Notes: a model not told the origin generated them from the letters alone. A DNA stretch of 64,000 nt from Rhodobacteraceae bacterium Alg238-R152 (GCA_900537125.1 UNRJ01000003.1:186001-250000), one strand, 5' to 3'. Positions 46,476-55,074 are shown, numbered from the stretch's first letter. Translations and numbers: made by a program.

Positions 46476-46721
46476 ATGTTCACCAAATTCGCTTCCGCCG
46501 CCGTTGTTGTTGCTCTGACCGCGCCGCTGGCTTTTGCCTATCCTGTGACTTCGGCTCCTGGCCCTACCGAGCCTGTGATGACTGAAAGCTATGAAGTTGC
46601 AGGTACTGTTGGAATGGACAATCGAGAGGATCGCCGCGGTGACCGTCAGGACTGCCGGCAGGGGGAAGGGGTTGCTGGTGCCGACAAGCGCGACTGTAAA
46701 CAGGACAGCCGCAACGGCTGA
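46476..46721 (+). CDS. Small secreted Arg/Asp-rich protein, tandem copy 3, 81 aa
   Basis: Same length and same signal peptide as copy 2. The basic half has changed: DNREDRRGDRQDCRQ instead of DRRQDRRGDRQDCRQ, GEGVAGADKRDCKQ instead of GEGIVGADKRDCKQ, and QDSRNG at the end. Both cysteines and the DRRGDRQDCRQ core are kept. Its downstream sequence differs from the other two, which marks it as the oldest or boundary unit. Confidence 0.8.
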   Translation: MFTKFASAAVVVALTAPLAFAYPVTSAPGPTEPVMTESYEVAGTVGMDNREDRRGDRQDCRQGEGVAGADKRDCKQDSRNG

Positions 46722-46756
46722 GTCTTCGCGACCCGGATGACTTTGAGCCCCAAAGA

Positions 46757-46785
46757 GCCCCGACCTTGAATGGTTGGGGCTTTGT
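46757..46785 (+). terminator. Terminator of mini-protein unit 3
   Basis: GCCCCGACC (46757-46765) pairs with GGTTGGGGC (46772-46780; one G-T pair), followed by TTTGT. Unrelated in sequence to the terminators of units 1 and 2. Confidence 0.75.
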
Positions 46786-46807
46786 CATGTTGGGGGCTTC
46801 CAACATG
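46786..46807. promoter_or_regulatory. Perfect inverted repeat upstream of the AraC-type gene
   Basis: CATGTTGG (46786-46793) and CCAACATG (46800-46807) around a 6-base loop, 24 bases before the start of the AraC gene. It could be an autoregulatory operator or a hairpin at the 5' end of the mRNA. Confidence 0.45.
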
Positions 46808-46831
46808 TTTCAGGCAAGCTAAAGTGCTGGC

Positions 46832-47839
46832 ATGGAGCAAGTGAGAAGTGTGCGGTTTGGGTATGTCAGCGAAGCGCTTCAGCGAGAGCTGGGAGTGCAG
46901 GTGGCGGATCGCCTATTGCGCAAGGTTGGCAGATTTCCAGAAACCAAAGGTTTGCCAACCGTAAAGCAGGAGGCAGCGCTGATCCGAGCTGCTTGCCTTG
47001 AGGCTGGTGACCCAGCTCTGGGGGCACGTATCGGCTTGGGCTATCGCGACGCCCCAACCCTGTCCTCCTACATTGCGGCCAGTTCCAAGACGCTGCGCGC
47101 AGCGGTACAGAGGGCGGCCAAATTCTACAGTCTGGCGGACCCATGCACGGTCTTGCAACTTGAGACAATTGGGGACGGAGAGGCGTTGACGGTCACCTCA
47201 AACGATGCTGCTTTACAGGCGAACGATCGGTTTCAGGAATTTTTGGTTTTTGGCGCGTTGGCCCGGATTCAAAGTATAACGCGGCGAGAGACCCGGCCAA
47301 CGCAGGTGGTCTTTCGACACAGCGTTTTGGGAGATGTCAGGGCCTATGAGCGCATCGCAGGCTGCGCTGTGCGGTTTGGCGGAGAGTTTAATGGCATGCA
47401 GTTTGCAGCGGGGGTGCCAGATCTGCGGCTGGAGACCCATGACCCCGCTTTGGTGTCCCATTTGCAGAACTTGGCAGAAGCACAACTGCACGCGCGCGAC
47501 GCCGCTTCGGCAACGATCAGGGATCAGGTGGAGCGCCTGTTGGTAGACGCGCTCCCAGAGCGGTTTCTGACGGCTGATGATGTCGCGGCAGAGTTTGGAG
47601 TCACGCGGCGCACATTGGCGCGTAGGTTGCGCGTGGAGGGGATGACCTTCCGCGCGCTGTGCAATGACTTGAGATATCGCTTGGCCAAAGCGCATTTGCA
47701 GGATGGGCGCACAGTAACAGAGGCCACGTTTCTGCTGGGCTATGGCGACCAGGCGACGTTTTCAACTGCGTTCAAGGGGTGGAGTGGTGTGGCGCCTAGT
47801 AAATATGTGGCAGGGCACCACGGGGCTGACGGCGGTTAG
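46832..47839 (+). CDS. AraC family transcriptional regulator, 335 aa
   Basis: The C-terminal DNA-binding part (about residues 245-330) has the AraC pattern: DDVAAEFGVTRRTLARRLRVEG for the first helix-turn-helix and TEATFLLGYGDQATFSTAF for the second, with the final GVAPSKY. The N-terminal part resembles the arabinose-binding-like domain of ArgR/OruR-type regulators (PTLSSYIAASSKTLRAAV block). Ligand unknown. The gene is tail to tail with the LysE-type gene, with the stop codons overlapping by four bases, so target genes may include that exporter. A perfect palindrome lies just upstream. Confidence 0.82.
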   Translation: MEQVRSVRFGYVSEALQRELGVQVADRLLRKVGRFPETKGLPTVKQEAALIRAACLEAGDPALGARIGLGYRDAPTLSSYIAASSKTLRAAVQRAAKFYSLADPCTVLQLETIGDGEALTVTSNDAALQANDRFQEFLVFGALARIQSITRRETRPTQVVFRHSVLGDVRAYERIAGCAVRFGGEFNGMQFAAGVPDLRLETHDPALVSHLQNLAEAQLHARDAASATIRDQVERLLVDALPERFLTADDVAAEFGVTRRTLARRLRVEGMTFRALCNDLRYRLAKAHLQDGRTVTEATFLLGYGDQATFSTAFKGWSGVAPSKYVAGHHGADGG

Positions 47840-48462
47840 CGTTCGGCTGTCACAAGTTTCAGGGCCAACGCAATGAAAACCACGCCAGCGACACGGTTGA
47901 GCCAAATCTGGGCGGTTGGGGAGTTTTTCAGCCAATCACCGAGCCAGCCTGCAGCCAGCGCGACGGAGCCGAAGACCAACAGCGTGGCGATGATCATCAG
48001 AAAACCAAGTTGATAGAACTGTGGCACCAAGGGGCCGTAGGCCGGATCAACAAACTGCGGCAGGAACGCGAGGAAGAAGATTGTCACCTTGGGGTTGGCG
48101 ATATTCATGATCAGGCCACGGGTGTATTGCTTGGCTGAGGTCTCGGGTGCTGGGGCGTCCCCGTCCAGATTGGATTTGGCAGCGGTAAACGACTTATACG
48201 CCAGATACGCCAGATAGGCCGCGCCGATGTATTTCAACGCGGCAAAGGCGACTTGCGAGGTTTGGAAGATCACAGCAACGCCAAGCGCGACGGCGGTGGT
48301 GTGGAAGATCAGCCCGCTGGCCAAGCCGAGCGTGACGGTGAGACCCGCCACGCGGCCATGCAGGGCCGATTGGGTTAGCACAAAGATGTTGTCTGGTCCC
48401 GGCACCAGCGCCAGCGCAATGGCGGCACCCATAAACAGGATCGCTACGTCGACAGGTATCAT
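47836..48462 (-). CDS. LysE/RhtB family amino acid exporter, 208 aa
   Basis: Membrane exporter with about six segments. The family motif VPGPDNIFVLTQSALHGRVA near the N-terminus (the conserved PGP(N/D)xxxxxxxxxxxGxxxG) and NIANPKVTIFFLAFLPQFVD are intact. The ATG at 48462 is chosen because GGAGGAG precedes it; the frame is open upstream for 200 codons but without similarity. Substrate is not known; members export threonine, homoserine, lysine or arginine. Confidence 0.9.
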   Translation of the reverse strand: MIPVDVAILFMGAAIALALVPGPDNIFVLTQSALHGRVAGLTVTLGLASGLIFHTTAVALGVAVIFQTSQVAFAALKYIGAAYLAYLAYKSFTAAKSNLDGDAPAPETSAKQYTRGLIMNIANPKVTIFFLAFLPQFVDPAYGPLVPQFYQLGFLMIIATLLVFGSVALAAGWLGDWLKNSPTAQIWLNRVAGVVFIALALKLVTAER

Positions 48463-48624
48463 GGTCACTCCTCCCAAAGTGTGCGCCTTGGCAGTGTGGC
48501 TGAGCGCGGTGGTTGAGAAGGTGTAGGGGAGTTGTGGGTCGGAGGGAAGGGGAACTGTTGCGAGGATGATTGGCGAGTGATTTAAGGCGGGATTGAAATA
48601 GTACGTTGCACTTGGAGTGGAAAT

Positions 48625-49167
48625 TTGAAGCTGATCGGAATGGTTTGTTTGGTTGCTGTGATGCTGACAGGGCCAGTATCGGCATGGGAAAATCGGGTAA
48701 ATGCAGCTGTGCACTTGTTTGAGACGGTTTGCGTGCCAATTGTGTACGGCAAGTCTTGGAAACCGATAGCGCGCGCCAATGGTGCGAAGCGGAGTAAGCC
48801 TAATTCGAAAAATACTGTGACAACGCATTGGAACGATGCGGCTAGTGGATTCCGTGTCAAGATAAGTGAGCTTGCGAATGGGTATACGCATTGCAGCCTG
48901 CGCGACAGTAGCGACATTCTTCCAATGAAGGCACGAAAAGAGTTTGAGAAACGCCTTGCGAGCCGCATGCCAGAGCTGTTGCCCATGTTGGAGAATTTGA
49001 AGGACACGCCCAAAAAACATGTGGCATACGTCAATTCCTGGATGGATACGCGATACCCGGAAGGCCACCCGAAGTGGTGGGGAGTTATGCACCTGCGCCA
49101 ACGTTCGAAGAAAAACGGTGTCACATGGGTCTATCTATTTTACCCCAGTGATGTGCCAACCTCGTAA
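48625..49167 (+). CDS. Unknown secreted protein, 180 aa
   Basis: No family recognised. It begins at TTG 48625 with GGAG 7 bases upstream (an ATG at 48640 is the alternative). The first 20 residues (MKLIGMVCLVAVMLTGPVSA) form a signal peptide with cleavage before WENRV. The mature part has one cysteine early (VCVPIVYGK), another in YTHCSLRDS, and a basic C-terminal half with two tryptophan-rich spots (NSWMDTRYP, PKWWGVMHLRQ). Composition is richer in A+T than the flanks. It lies alone between LysE and rpmC. Confidence 0.6.
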   Translation: MKLIGMVCLVAVMLTGPVSAWENRVNAAVHLFETVCVPIVYGKSWKPIARANGAKRSKPNSKNTVTTHWNDAASGFRVKISELANGYTHCSLRDSSDILPMKARKEFEKRLASRMPELLPMLENLKDTPKKHVAYVNSWMDTRYPEGHPKWWGVMHLRQRSKKNGVTWVYLFYPSDVPTS

Positions 49168-49183
49168 ACCCCCCTTCTTTCTC

Positions 49184-49212
49184 TTGCCATCCCTGCGACT
49201 CCCCCGTATAGA
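49184..49212 (+). promoter_or_regulatory. Candidate promoter of the rpmC block
   Basis: TTGCCA (49184-49189), 17-base C-rich spacer ending CCCCCG, then TATAGA (49207-49212; 5 of 6). It lies 118 bases before rpmC and is the clearest of the ribosomal-block promoters. Confidence 0.68.
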
Positions 49213-49330
49213 GCGCCATCTCATGGATTCCGTGTATGCGGGATTCGTGTGTTTTGTATTTGTCCATCAGGCAAAAGGGTCACCCCGCACATACTCGGGC
49301 GCCCTCTGATGTATGAGAAAGGAAGAGGCG

Positions 49331-49531
49331 ATGAACGCCAACGAACTGCGTGATAAAACGCCGGATCAGCTCCGTGAGGAACTGGCCAATCTTAAGAAAG
49401 AATCGTTCAACCTTCGTTTCCAAGCGGCCACCGGCCAACTGGAAAACGCGGCCAAGATCCGTGAAGCGCGTCGCAGCGCAGCACGCGTGAAGACCATTCT
49501 GAACGAAAAAGCCAAAGCGGCAGCAGAGTAA
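49331..49531 (+). CDS. rpmC: 50S ribosomal protein L29, 66 aa
   Basis: [20 protein letters not shown] and [20 protein letters not shown] are the conserved L29 helices. ATG 49331 follows GGAAGAGG. It begins the spc block here, detached from rplP. Confidence 0.95.
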   Translation: MNANELRDKTPDQLREELANLKKESFNLRFQAATGQLENAAKIREARRSAARVKTILNEKAKAAAE

Positions 49532-49545
49532 GAGGAGCCTTAAAG

Positions 49546-49776
49546 ATGCCCAAACGTATCCTGACTGGCACCGTTACTTCGGACGCCAACGCCCAAACAG
49601 TAACCGTGTCCGTAGAGCGTCGCTTTACACACCCGGTTCTGAAGAAAACCATCCGTAAGTCCAAAAAATACCGGGCTCACGATGAACAGAACGCTTTCAA
49701 GGTCGGCGACCAAGTACGCATCATCGAATGCGCGCCGAAATCGAAAACGAAACGCTGGGAAGTTCTGGAAGCCTAA
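49546..49776 (+). CDS. rpsQ: 30S ribosomal protein S17, 76 aa
   Basis: [20 protein letters not shown] and [17 protein letters not shown] mark S17; [19 protein letters not shown] closes the OB fold. Normal length. Preceded by AGGAGCC. Confidence 0.96.
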   Translation: MPKRILTGTVTSDANAQTVTVSVERRFTHPVLKKTIRKSKKYRAHDEQNAFKVGDQVRIIECAPKSKTKRWEVLEA

Positions 49777-49794
49777 GAGTCTCGTAAGAGACTC
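49777..49794 (+). other. GTAA-capped hairpin between rpsQ and rplN
   Basis: GAGTCTC, GTAA loop, GAGACTC: a perfect 7-bp stem with a GNRA tetraloop, starting directly after the rpsQ stop and without a T-tract. The gap to rplN is 98 bases, long for this operon position. Confidence 0.55.
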
Positions 49795-49874
49795 CTGGCG
49801 ACTAGACTTAACAGTCAGTCGAAACCCTGGGGGATACACCACGCATCGGTGCCCCATAGGTCGGGAGAAACCAC

Positions 49875-50243
49875 ATGATCCAGATGCAAACCAACCTGGA
49901 TGTTGCTGACAACTCTGGCGCTCGCCGAGTTCAGTGCATCAAGGTTCTGGGTGGTTCCAAGCGTAAATACGCATCCGTAGGCGACATCATTGTTGTCTCG
50001 GTTAAGGAAGCCATTCCACGCGGTCGCGTTAAGAAAGGTGATGTCCGTAAGGCCGTCGTCGTACGCACCGCTAAAGAAGTCCGTCGTGAAGATGGCACCG
50101 CGATCCGTTTTGATCGCAACGCAGCTGTAATCCTGAACAACGCCAACGAGCCAGTCGGTACTCGTATCTTTGGCCCAGTTGTTCGTGAGCTGCGCGCCAA
50201 GAACTTCATGAAGATCATCTCGCTCGCGCCGGAGGTGCTGTAA
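49875..50243 (+). CDS. rplN: 50S ribosomal protein L14, 122 aa
   Basis: [20 protein letters not shown] and the [20 protein letters not shown] segment are the invariant L14 signature; [20 protein letters not shown] ends it. Full length. Confidence 0.97.
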   Translation: MIQMQTNLDVADNSGARRVQCIKVLGGSKRKYASVGDIIVVSVKEAIPRGRVKKGDVRKAVVVRTAKEVRREDGTAIRFDRNAAVILNNANEPVGTRIFGPVVRELRAKNFMKIISLAPEVL

Positions 50244-50244
50244 G

Positions 50245-50556
50245 ATGGCTGCTAAGCTGAAAAAAGGCGACAAAGTTGTCGTACTTGCCGGTAAGGATAA
50301 AGGCAAAGAGGGCACTATCACCTCTGTAAACCCATCCGCCGGTAAAGCCGTCGTGGAAGGCATCAACATCGCCATCCGCCACACAAAACAGAGCCAAACC
50401 GCACAGGGCGGTCGCATCCCTCAGGCGATGCCGATCGAGCTGTCCAACCTGGCATTTCTGGACAAAAACGGCAAAGCAACCCGTGTTGGTTTCCGCATGG
50501 AAGGTGACAAGAAGGTTCGCTTCGCTAAGACTACAGGGGACGTGATTGATGCTTGA
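50245..50556 (+). CDS. rplX: 50S ribosomal protein L24, 103 aa
   Basis: KOW motif [20 protein letters not shown] at the N-terminus, then [22 protein letters not shown]24 starts 50S assembly. Its end overlaps the first eight bases of rplE. Confidence 0.96.
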   Translation: MAAKLKKGDKVVVLAGKDKGKEGTITSVNPSAGKAVVEGINIAIRHTKQSQTAQGGRIPQAMPIELSNLAFLDKNGKATRVGFRMEGDKKVRFAKTTGDVIDA

Positions 50557-51109
50557 TTCCGCAGACTACACCCCACGTCTGAAGTCGCTCTACAAGGATT
50601 CTATCCGCGCCGCTCTGAAAGAAGAGTTTGGCTATAAGAACGACATGCAGATCCCTAAGCTGGAAAAGATCGTGCTGAACATCGGCTGTGGCCGTGCAGC
50701 CGTGAAAGACAGCAAAAAAGCCAAGTCGGCACAGGCTGATCTGACCGCGATTGCGGGCCAGAAAGCGCTGACCACCACGGCAAAGAGCTCCATTGCTGGC
50801 TTCCGCGTTCGCGAAGGCATGCCAATGGGTGCCAAGGTGACCCTGCGTGGCGACCGTATGTACGAATTCCTCGATCGTCTGATCACCGTTGCGATGCCTC
50901 GCATCCGCGACTTCCGTGGTGTGAAGCCGAGCTTTGACGGCCGTGGCAACTTTGCCACCGGTTTGAAAGAGCACATCGTGTTCCCAGAAATCGACTTTGA
51001 TAAAGTGGATGAAAACTGGGGCATGGATATCGTCATCGCCACCGATGCTGAAACCGACGCCGAAGCGCAGAGCCTGTTGAAGCATTTCAACATGCCCTTC
51101 ATCGCGTAA
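50549..51109 (+). CDS. rplE: 50S ribosomal protein L5, 186 aa
   Basis: Contacts 5S r[23 protein letters not shown], the [19 protein letters not shown] block and [17 protein letters not shown] are conserved. The ATG at 50549 is used; a TTG one codon earlier would give one extra residue. Overlaps rplX by eight bases. Confidence 0.96.
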   Translation: MLDSADYTPRLKSLYKDSIRAALKEEFGYKNDMQIPKLEKIVLNIGCGRAAVKDSKKAKSAQADLTAIAGQKALTTTAKSSIAGFRVREGMPMGAKVTLRGDRMYEFLDRLITVAMPRIRDFRGVKPSFDGRGNFATGLKEHIVFPEIDFDKVDENWGMDIVIATDAETDAEAQSLLKHFNMPFIA

Positions 51110-51127
51110 GGCTGAGAGGATTACGAC

Positions 51128-51433
51128 ATGGCTAAAAAAGCAATGATCGAGCGCGAAAAGAAGCGGGAACGCCTGGTAGCAAAATATGCTGCTAAGCGCG
51201 CCGAGCTGAAAGAAATCGCAGCCGATGAGTCCAAGCCAATGGAAGAGCGTTTCACAGCGCGTCTGAAACTGGCCAAACTGCCGCGCAACAGCTCGGCTAC
51301 CCGTCTTCACAACCGGTGCCAGCTCACCGGCCGTCCACACGCTTACTACCGTAAGCTGAAGGTCAGCCGTATTGCGCTGCGCGAGCTGGGTTCTGCAGGT
51401 CAGATCCCCGGCATGGTCAAATCTAGCTGGTAA
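51128..51433 (+). CDS. rpsN: 30S ribosomal protein S14 (zinc-free type), 101 aa
   Basis: The long S14 form: [20 protein letters not shown] at the start, [20 protein letters not shown] and [18 protein letters not shown] at the end. The zinc CxxC pairs of the short form are absent, as usual in this group. Confidence 0.97.
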   Translation: MAKKAMIEREKKRERLVAKYAAKRAELKEIAADESKPMEERFTARLKLAKLPRNSSATRLHNRCQLTGRPHAYYRKLKVSRIALRELGSAGQIPGMVKSSW

Positions 51434-51445
51434 GGAGAGAGAATT

Positions 51446-51835
51446 ATGAACGATCCTATCGGTGATATGCTGACCCGTATCCGCAACGGCCAGATGCGCG
51501 GCAAGTCGGTGATTTCTACACCTGCTTCCAAATTGCGCGGCTGGGTTCTGGATGTGCTGGCCGACGAAGGCTACATCCGCGGCTACGAAGCGTCTGAAGA
51601 GAATGGCCACCCGGCCTTCGAAATCAGCCTGAAGTACTACGAAGGCACTCCTGTTATTCGCGAACTGAAGCGGGTCTCCAAACCCGGTCGTCGCGTGTAC
51701 ATGAATGTCAATGACATCCCAACTGTCCGTCAGGGCCTGGGTGTGTCGATTGTCTCCACCTCTCGGGGTGTGATGTCGGATGCAAGTGCACGCTCCAACA
51801 ATGTTGGCGGCGAAGTGCTCTGCACGGTCTTCTAA
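51446..51835 (+). CDS. rpsH: 30S ribosomal protein S8, 129 aa
   Basis: [20 protein letters not shown] and the C-terminal [21 protein letters not shown] segment ([20 protein letters not shown]) identify S8, which in E. coli represses the spc operon. Length normal; ends VLCTVF. Confidence 0.97.
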   Translation: MNDPIGDMLTRIRNGQMRGKSVISTPASKLRGWVLDVLADEGYIRGYEASEENGHPAFEISLKYYEGTPVIRELKRVSKPGRRVYMNVNDIPTVRQGLGVSIVSTSRGVMSDASARSNNVGGEVLCTVF

Positions 51836-51845
51836 GGAGAGCTTG

Positions 51846-52379
51846 ATGTCTCGTATTGGTAAAAAACCGGTCGAGCTGCCCAGTGGCGTTAGCGCTTCTG
51901 TCTCCGGCCAGACCATCGAAATCAAAGGTCCGAAAGACACCCAGTCTTTCACTGCAACTGACGACGTCAATCTTGCAGTTGAAGACAACATTGTGAAAGT
52001 GACACCGCGCGGCTCGTCCAAGCGTGCACGTCAGCAATGGGGCATGTCCCGCACCATCGTTGCCAACATGGTAACTGGTGTGACTCAGGGCTTCAAAAAA
52101 GAACTCGAGATCAACGGTGTTGGTTATCGTGCGCAGATGCAGGGAACCACCCTGAAGCTGTCGCTCGGTCTCTCTCACGAGGTGAATTTTGAAGTGCCGG
52201 CCGGTATCACCGTGACCACACCGAAGAACACACAGATCATTGTCGAGGGCACAGATAGCCAGCTTGTAGGCCAGGTTGCGGCGAACATCCGCGAATGGCG
52301 TAAGCCGGAGCCTTATAAGGGCAAAGGTATCAAGTACGTTGATGAATATATCTTCCGCAAGGAAGGTAAGAAGAAGTAA
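51846..52379 (+). CDS. rplF: 50S ribosomal protein L6, 177 aa
   Basis: [20 protein letters not shown] is the L6 start; [20 protein letters not shown] is the conserved end. ATG 51846 follows AAGGAGAGC. Two L6 repeats by family knowledge. Confidence 0.97.
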   Translation: MSRIGKKPVELPSGVSASVSGQTIEIKGPKDTQSFTATDDVNLAVEDNIVKVTPRGSSKRARQQWGMSRTIVANMVTGVTQGFKKELEINGVGYRAQMQGTTLKLSLGLSHEVNFEVPAGITVTTPKNTQIIVEGTDSQLVGQVAANIREWRKPEPYKGKGIKYVDEYIFRKEGKKK

Positions 52380-52390
52380 GGACCAGTTAG

Positions 52391-52753
52391 ATGGCAAACA
52401 GCAAACGGGATCTGTTCCTCAAGCGCCGCCTGCGCGTCCGGAACAAACTTCGCAAGGTCAATGGCGATCGCAAGATGCGCCTGTCCGTGCACCGCAGCAA
52501 CAAGAACATCAGCGTTCAGCTGATCGACGATCGCAACGGTGTTACAGTCGCGTCCGCTTCCACATTGGAAAAGGATCTCGGCCTTGTCGGCAAGAACACA
52601 ATCGAAGCAGCCACCAAAGTGGGTGCAACGATTGCCGAACGTGCAAGCAAAGCAGGCGTGACCGAAGCATACTTCGATCGCGGCGGCTTCCTCTTCCACG
52701 GCAAAGTGAAGGCTCTGGCCAACGCTGCGCGTGAAGGTGGCTTGAAAGTATAA
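52391..52753 (+). CDS. rplR: 50S ribosomal protein L18, 120 aa
   Basis: Contacts 5S r[23 protein letters not shown], then [13 protein letters not shown] and the C-terminal [20 protein letters not shown] are typical. In most bacteria rpsE follows at once; here a 114-base structured gap intervenes. Confidence 0.97.
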   Translation: MANSKRDLFLKRRLRVRNKLRKVNGDRKMRLSVHRSNKNISVQLIDDRNGVTVASASTLEKDLGLVGKNTIEAATKVGATIAERASKAGVTEAYFDRGGFLFHGKVKALANAAREGGLKV

Positions 52754-52760
52754 GACTTGT

Positions 52761-52780
52761 GGGGGACGTTCGCGTCCCCC
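52761..52780 (+). other. UUCG-capped hairpin between rplR and rpsE
   Basis: GGGGGACG, loop TTCG, CGTCCCCC: a perfect 8-bp stem with no T-tract. The rest of the gap 52781-52867 holds a smaller GGCGC/GCGCC hairpin close to the rpsE ribosome binding site. The gap is unusually long for this operon position. Confidence 0.6.
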
Positions 52781-52867
52781 CGATGATCCGGGAGGTCGGG
52801 CTTCGGTCCGGCTTCACTGGGATCGTGTGATTCAGGCGCCAAGCGCCAGTAGACAAAGGAATGCCAA

Positions 52868-53434
52868 ATGGCAGAACGTGATAACCGTCGGGGTCGTGGT
52901 CGCAAGCGCGAAGACGAAACCCCGGAATTCGCTGATCGTCTCGTAGCGATCAACCGTGTTTCCAAAACCACCAAAGGTGGTAAGAACTTTGGCTTTGCAG
53001 CTCTGGTTGTTGTTGGTGACCAAAAAGGCCGTGTAGGTTTCGGTAAAGGTAAGGCGAAAGAGGTCCCTGAGGCCATCCGCAAAGCCACCGAACAAGCCAA
53101 GCGCCAAATGATCCGCGTGCCACTGCGCGAAGGTCGTACCCTGCACCACGATATGGAAGGCCGTCACGGCGCCGGTAAAGTGGTCATGCGCACCGCGCCA
53201 GAAGGTACTGGTATCATCGCAGGTGGTCCAATGCGTGCTGTTTTCGAAATGCTCGGCGTCAAAGACGTTGTTTCGAAATCTCTTGGTTCGCAGAACCCCT
53301 ACAACATGATCCGCGCCACCATCGACGGGCTGAACAAAGAAGCCAGCCCTCGTCAGGTTGCGGCTCGCCGTGGCAAGAAAGTTGCTGACATCCTGCGCAA
53401 GGATGACGCACCTTCTGAAGCCGCAGACGCGTAA
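52868..53434 (+). CDS. rpsE: 30S ribosomal protein S5, 188 aa
   Basis: S5 dsRNA-binding-like start [20 protein letters not shown] followed by [20 protein letters not shown], and the second domain [18 protein letters not shown]. The N-terminal [17 protein letters not shown] extension is usual in alphaproteobacteria. Preceded by AAAGGAA. Confidence 0.97.
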   Translation: MAERDNRRGRGRKREDETPEFADRLVAINRVSKTTKGGKNFGFAALVVVGDQKGRVGFGKGKAKEVPEAIRKATEQAKRQMIRVPLREGRTLHHDMEGRHGAGKVVMRTAPEGTGIIAGGPMRAVFEMLGVKDVVSKSLGSQNPYNMIRATIDGLNKEASPRQVAARRGKKVADILRKDDAPSEAADA

Positions 53435-53447
53435 GGAGTAACGACCA

Positions 53448-53636
53448 ATGGCAAAAACCATCGTTGTAAAGCAGGTCGGTTCGCCGATCCGTCGCCCTCA
53501 AGACCAGCGTGCCACGCTGATCGGTCTGGGTCTGAACAAAATGAATCGCACACGTGAGCTGGAGGATACTCCTTCGGTACGCGGTATGGTTCGCAAGGTT
53601 TCCCACATGGTGGAGATCATCGAAGAGCGCGACTAA
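53448..53636 (+). CDS. rpmD: 50S ribosomal protein L30, 62 aa
   Basis: [20 protein letters not shown] and [20 protein letters not shown] are the L30 motifs. It ends the spc block, followed by an intrinsic terminator; rplO, usually next, starts 5.2 kb away. Confidence 0.96.
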   Translation: MAKTIVVKQVGSPIRRPQDQRATLIGLGLNKMNRTRELEDTPSVRGMVRKVSHMVEIIEERD

Positions 53637-53660
53637 GCCCTTTTTGATCTGAAGATTAAA

Positions 53661-53694
53661 AACGCCCTCGGTTTTTCCGGGGGCGTTTTTGTTT
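53661..53694 (+). terminator. Intrinsic terminator after rpmD
   Basis: AACGCCCTCGG (53661-53671) pairs with CCGGGGGCGTT (53677-53687; one T-G pair), then TTTTTGTTT. Confidence 0.9.
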
Positions 53695-53965
53695 CAAGTT
53701 TAGCCAGTTTATTTACCAATCGTTTGAGGTGTGGCGGTGCCGGCCCTTTGCGGCCCCAAATATTGTGGTTGCATCGGCAGAGCCCCCCAAATCTATCATT
53801 CCAAAATCGAATTATTAACATCTATCCCATCGATATTCGCAAGGTGCATATCTGAGTTGCTTTCTTAGGCCTACCACGCTTCAAAAATAGGCACTATCTG
53901 GACCGCATGAACAGATAAACGCGCTAGAGCCGAGGTGGCGCATCGGCAAATGAAGGAGTTTACTC
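53695..53965. other. AT-rich intergenic region before the first DUF1127 gene
   Basis: Together with the rpmD terminator this makes a 329-base gap. It carries C-runs and a TATCAT-like hexamer (near 53797) that might belong to a promoter, but no clear -35 at 17 bases. No gene seen. Confidence 0.3.
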
Positions 53966-54181
53966 ATGCAACATGCACCATCCCTGCACATCGAAGCCGT
54001 AGACGTCGTTGGCCGTTTCACCCGCGTGGTTGAAAACTGGGTACTGACACGTAAGCGCGAAGCCTCTTACGCCAAGACTGTCAAAGAGCTGAACAAGCTG
54101 ACCAACCGTGAGCTGGCAGACATCGGTCTGAACCGCGGTGACATCGAAGATGTAGCACGCACAGGCGCTCTGGCCCTGTAA
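53966..54181 (+). CDS. DUF1127 protein 1, 71 aa
   Basis: Small basic protein whose C-terminal part carries the DUF1127 pattern: TVKELNKLTNRELADIGLNRGDIE (two helices with LxxLxDRELxDIGxxRxDI). Members of this domain family are often stress-induced in alphaproteobacteria, and some act in RNA turnover or in phosphate and carbon metabolism. ATG 53966 has GAAGGAG upstream. First of three such genes in 1.1 kb, each with its own ribosome binding site. Confidence 0.88.
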   Translation: MQHAPSLHIEAVDVVGRFTRVVENWVLTRKREASYAKTVKELNKLTNRELADIGLNRGDIEDVARTGALAL

Positions 54182-54211
54182 GCCACAGGCACACCAGACA
54201 CTCCCTAAAAG

Positions 54212-54242
54212 GGCCTCGGAGATTTCTCCGGGGTCTTTTTGT
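54212..54242 (+). terminator. Intrinsic terminator after DUF1127 gene 1
   Basis: GGCCTCGGAG pairs with CTCCGGGGTC (two G-T pairs), loop ATTT, followed by TTTTTG. Confidence 0.78.
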
Positions 54243-54413
54243 TTGGCGTCTTCTCCAAAAGCATTGTCCTGATTGCATAGAAGTTACCCGCTTGCCTTTG
54301 TTGAAAGCAGGCGCAGTCGGACTTTTATTCAAGGTGTAACGCACAACACCAAATCTACAGACTTAGACACCGCCGGCCTGGAATGGCGTGGCGCATGAAA
54401 GAGGAATTGTCTC

Positions 54414-54629
54414 ATGGCATATATACAGTCATCCCCGTCCCGCGGCCTCGGCATGGGACAGCGCATCTACGCTGCCTGGACCAACTATCGTTTCAGCCTG
54501 CAGCAAAAGGCATTGTATCGGAAGACGTCCCGACAGCTGGGGACTCTCAGTGACAGGCAGTTGGATGACATCGGAGTGTCGCGCCATGAGATTGATAAGG
54601 CGGCGCGGGATTATCTCTATCTACGGTGA
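54414..54629 (+). CDS. DUF1127 protein 2, 71 aa
   Basis: C-terminal DUF1127 pattern QLGTLSDRQLDDIGVSRHEI is clear; the N-terminal half (AYIQSSPSRGLGMGQRIYAA) differs from the other two, with more aromatic residues. ATG 54414 has AGAGGAA upstream. It lies between two other members of the family, and lacks an obvious terminator of its own. Confidence 0.88.
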   Translation: MAYIQSSPSRGLGMGQRIYAAWTNYRFSLQQKALYRKTSRQLGTLSDRQLDDIGVSRHEIDKAARDYLYLR

Positions 54630-54839
54630 TCCGATGCAAAGGTCTGGCGAAGAGTCTTGGCAATGGCAGGGGGTCTTATTGGTTACGTAGACGTAAAGAG
54701 CCATGACAAAGATGCATATCGGACAGATCAATCCAGCAATTGTTAGCGATAACGGCTCGGCCTATGTTGAGGGCACCAGAAGGTAAACAGAAAACGCCGG
54801 AAAATGCGTTTCGGCACAGATAGATAAGGAGCCATCTCC

Positions 54840-55052
54840 ATGGCATTTGTTCAAACAGCCCAGTCCGCCCGCACCGATCTTTTTGCAACTCTGCGCGCGT
54901 CGATTGAAGACTTCAAGGCAGCGCGTTTGCTGCGCCAGAAATATAACACCACTGTTCGGGAATTGGCTCGCATGAGTGATCGTGAGCTGAACGACATTGG
55001 TGTTGATCGCTACGACATCCACAGCATAGCAACCCAGCATGTTTATGGCTGA
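54840..55052 (+). CDS. DUF1127 protein 3, 70 aa
   Basis: C-terminal DUF1127 pattern ELARMSDRELNDIGVDRYDI. The N-terminal half (SARTDLFATLRASIEDFKAA) is unlike the other two. ATG 54840 follows AAGGAGCC. Followed by a very strong terminator. The three proteins share only the second half, so their first halves may carry different contacts. Confidence 0.88.
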   Translation: MAFVQTAQSARTDLFATLRASIEDFKAARLLRQKYNTTVRELARMSDRELNDIGVDRYDIHSIATQHVYG

Positions 55053-55074
55053 GTGACCACAGATGACGAATTGA

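Larger units (their letters stand above)
45345..46721. repeat. Three tandem 520-bp units, each with one mini-protein gene
   Basis: The gene starts are at 45436, 45956 and 46476, exactly 520 bases apart. Leader, gene and terminator are repeated; units 1 and 2 are nearly identical through the terminator, and unit 3 diverges after its stop codon. Unit 1 spans about 45345-45864, unit 2 about 45865-46384, unit 3 about 46385-46721. The near identity points to recent unequal duplication or ongoing gene conversion. Confidence 0.9.

Noticed and set aside
45345..46721. Tandem 520-bp repeats as an assembly artefact
   Set aside because: The three units differ at many bases, including silent changes and a different third terminator, so they are real distinct copies.
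47836..49101. A 421-codon version of the LysE-type gene on the minus strand
   Set aside because: The extra N-terminal part has no similarity and overlaps the antisense of the secreted protein gene; ATG 48462 has a proper ribosome binding site and family N-terminus.
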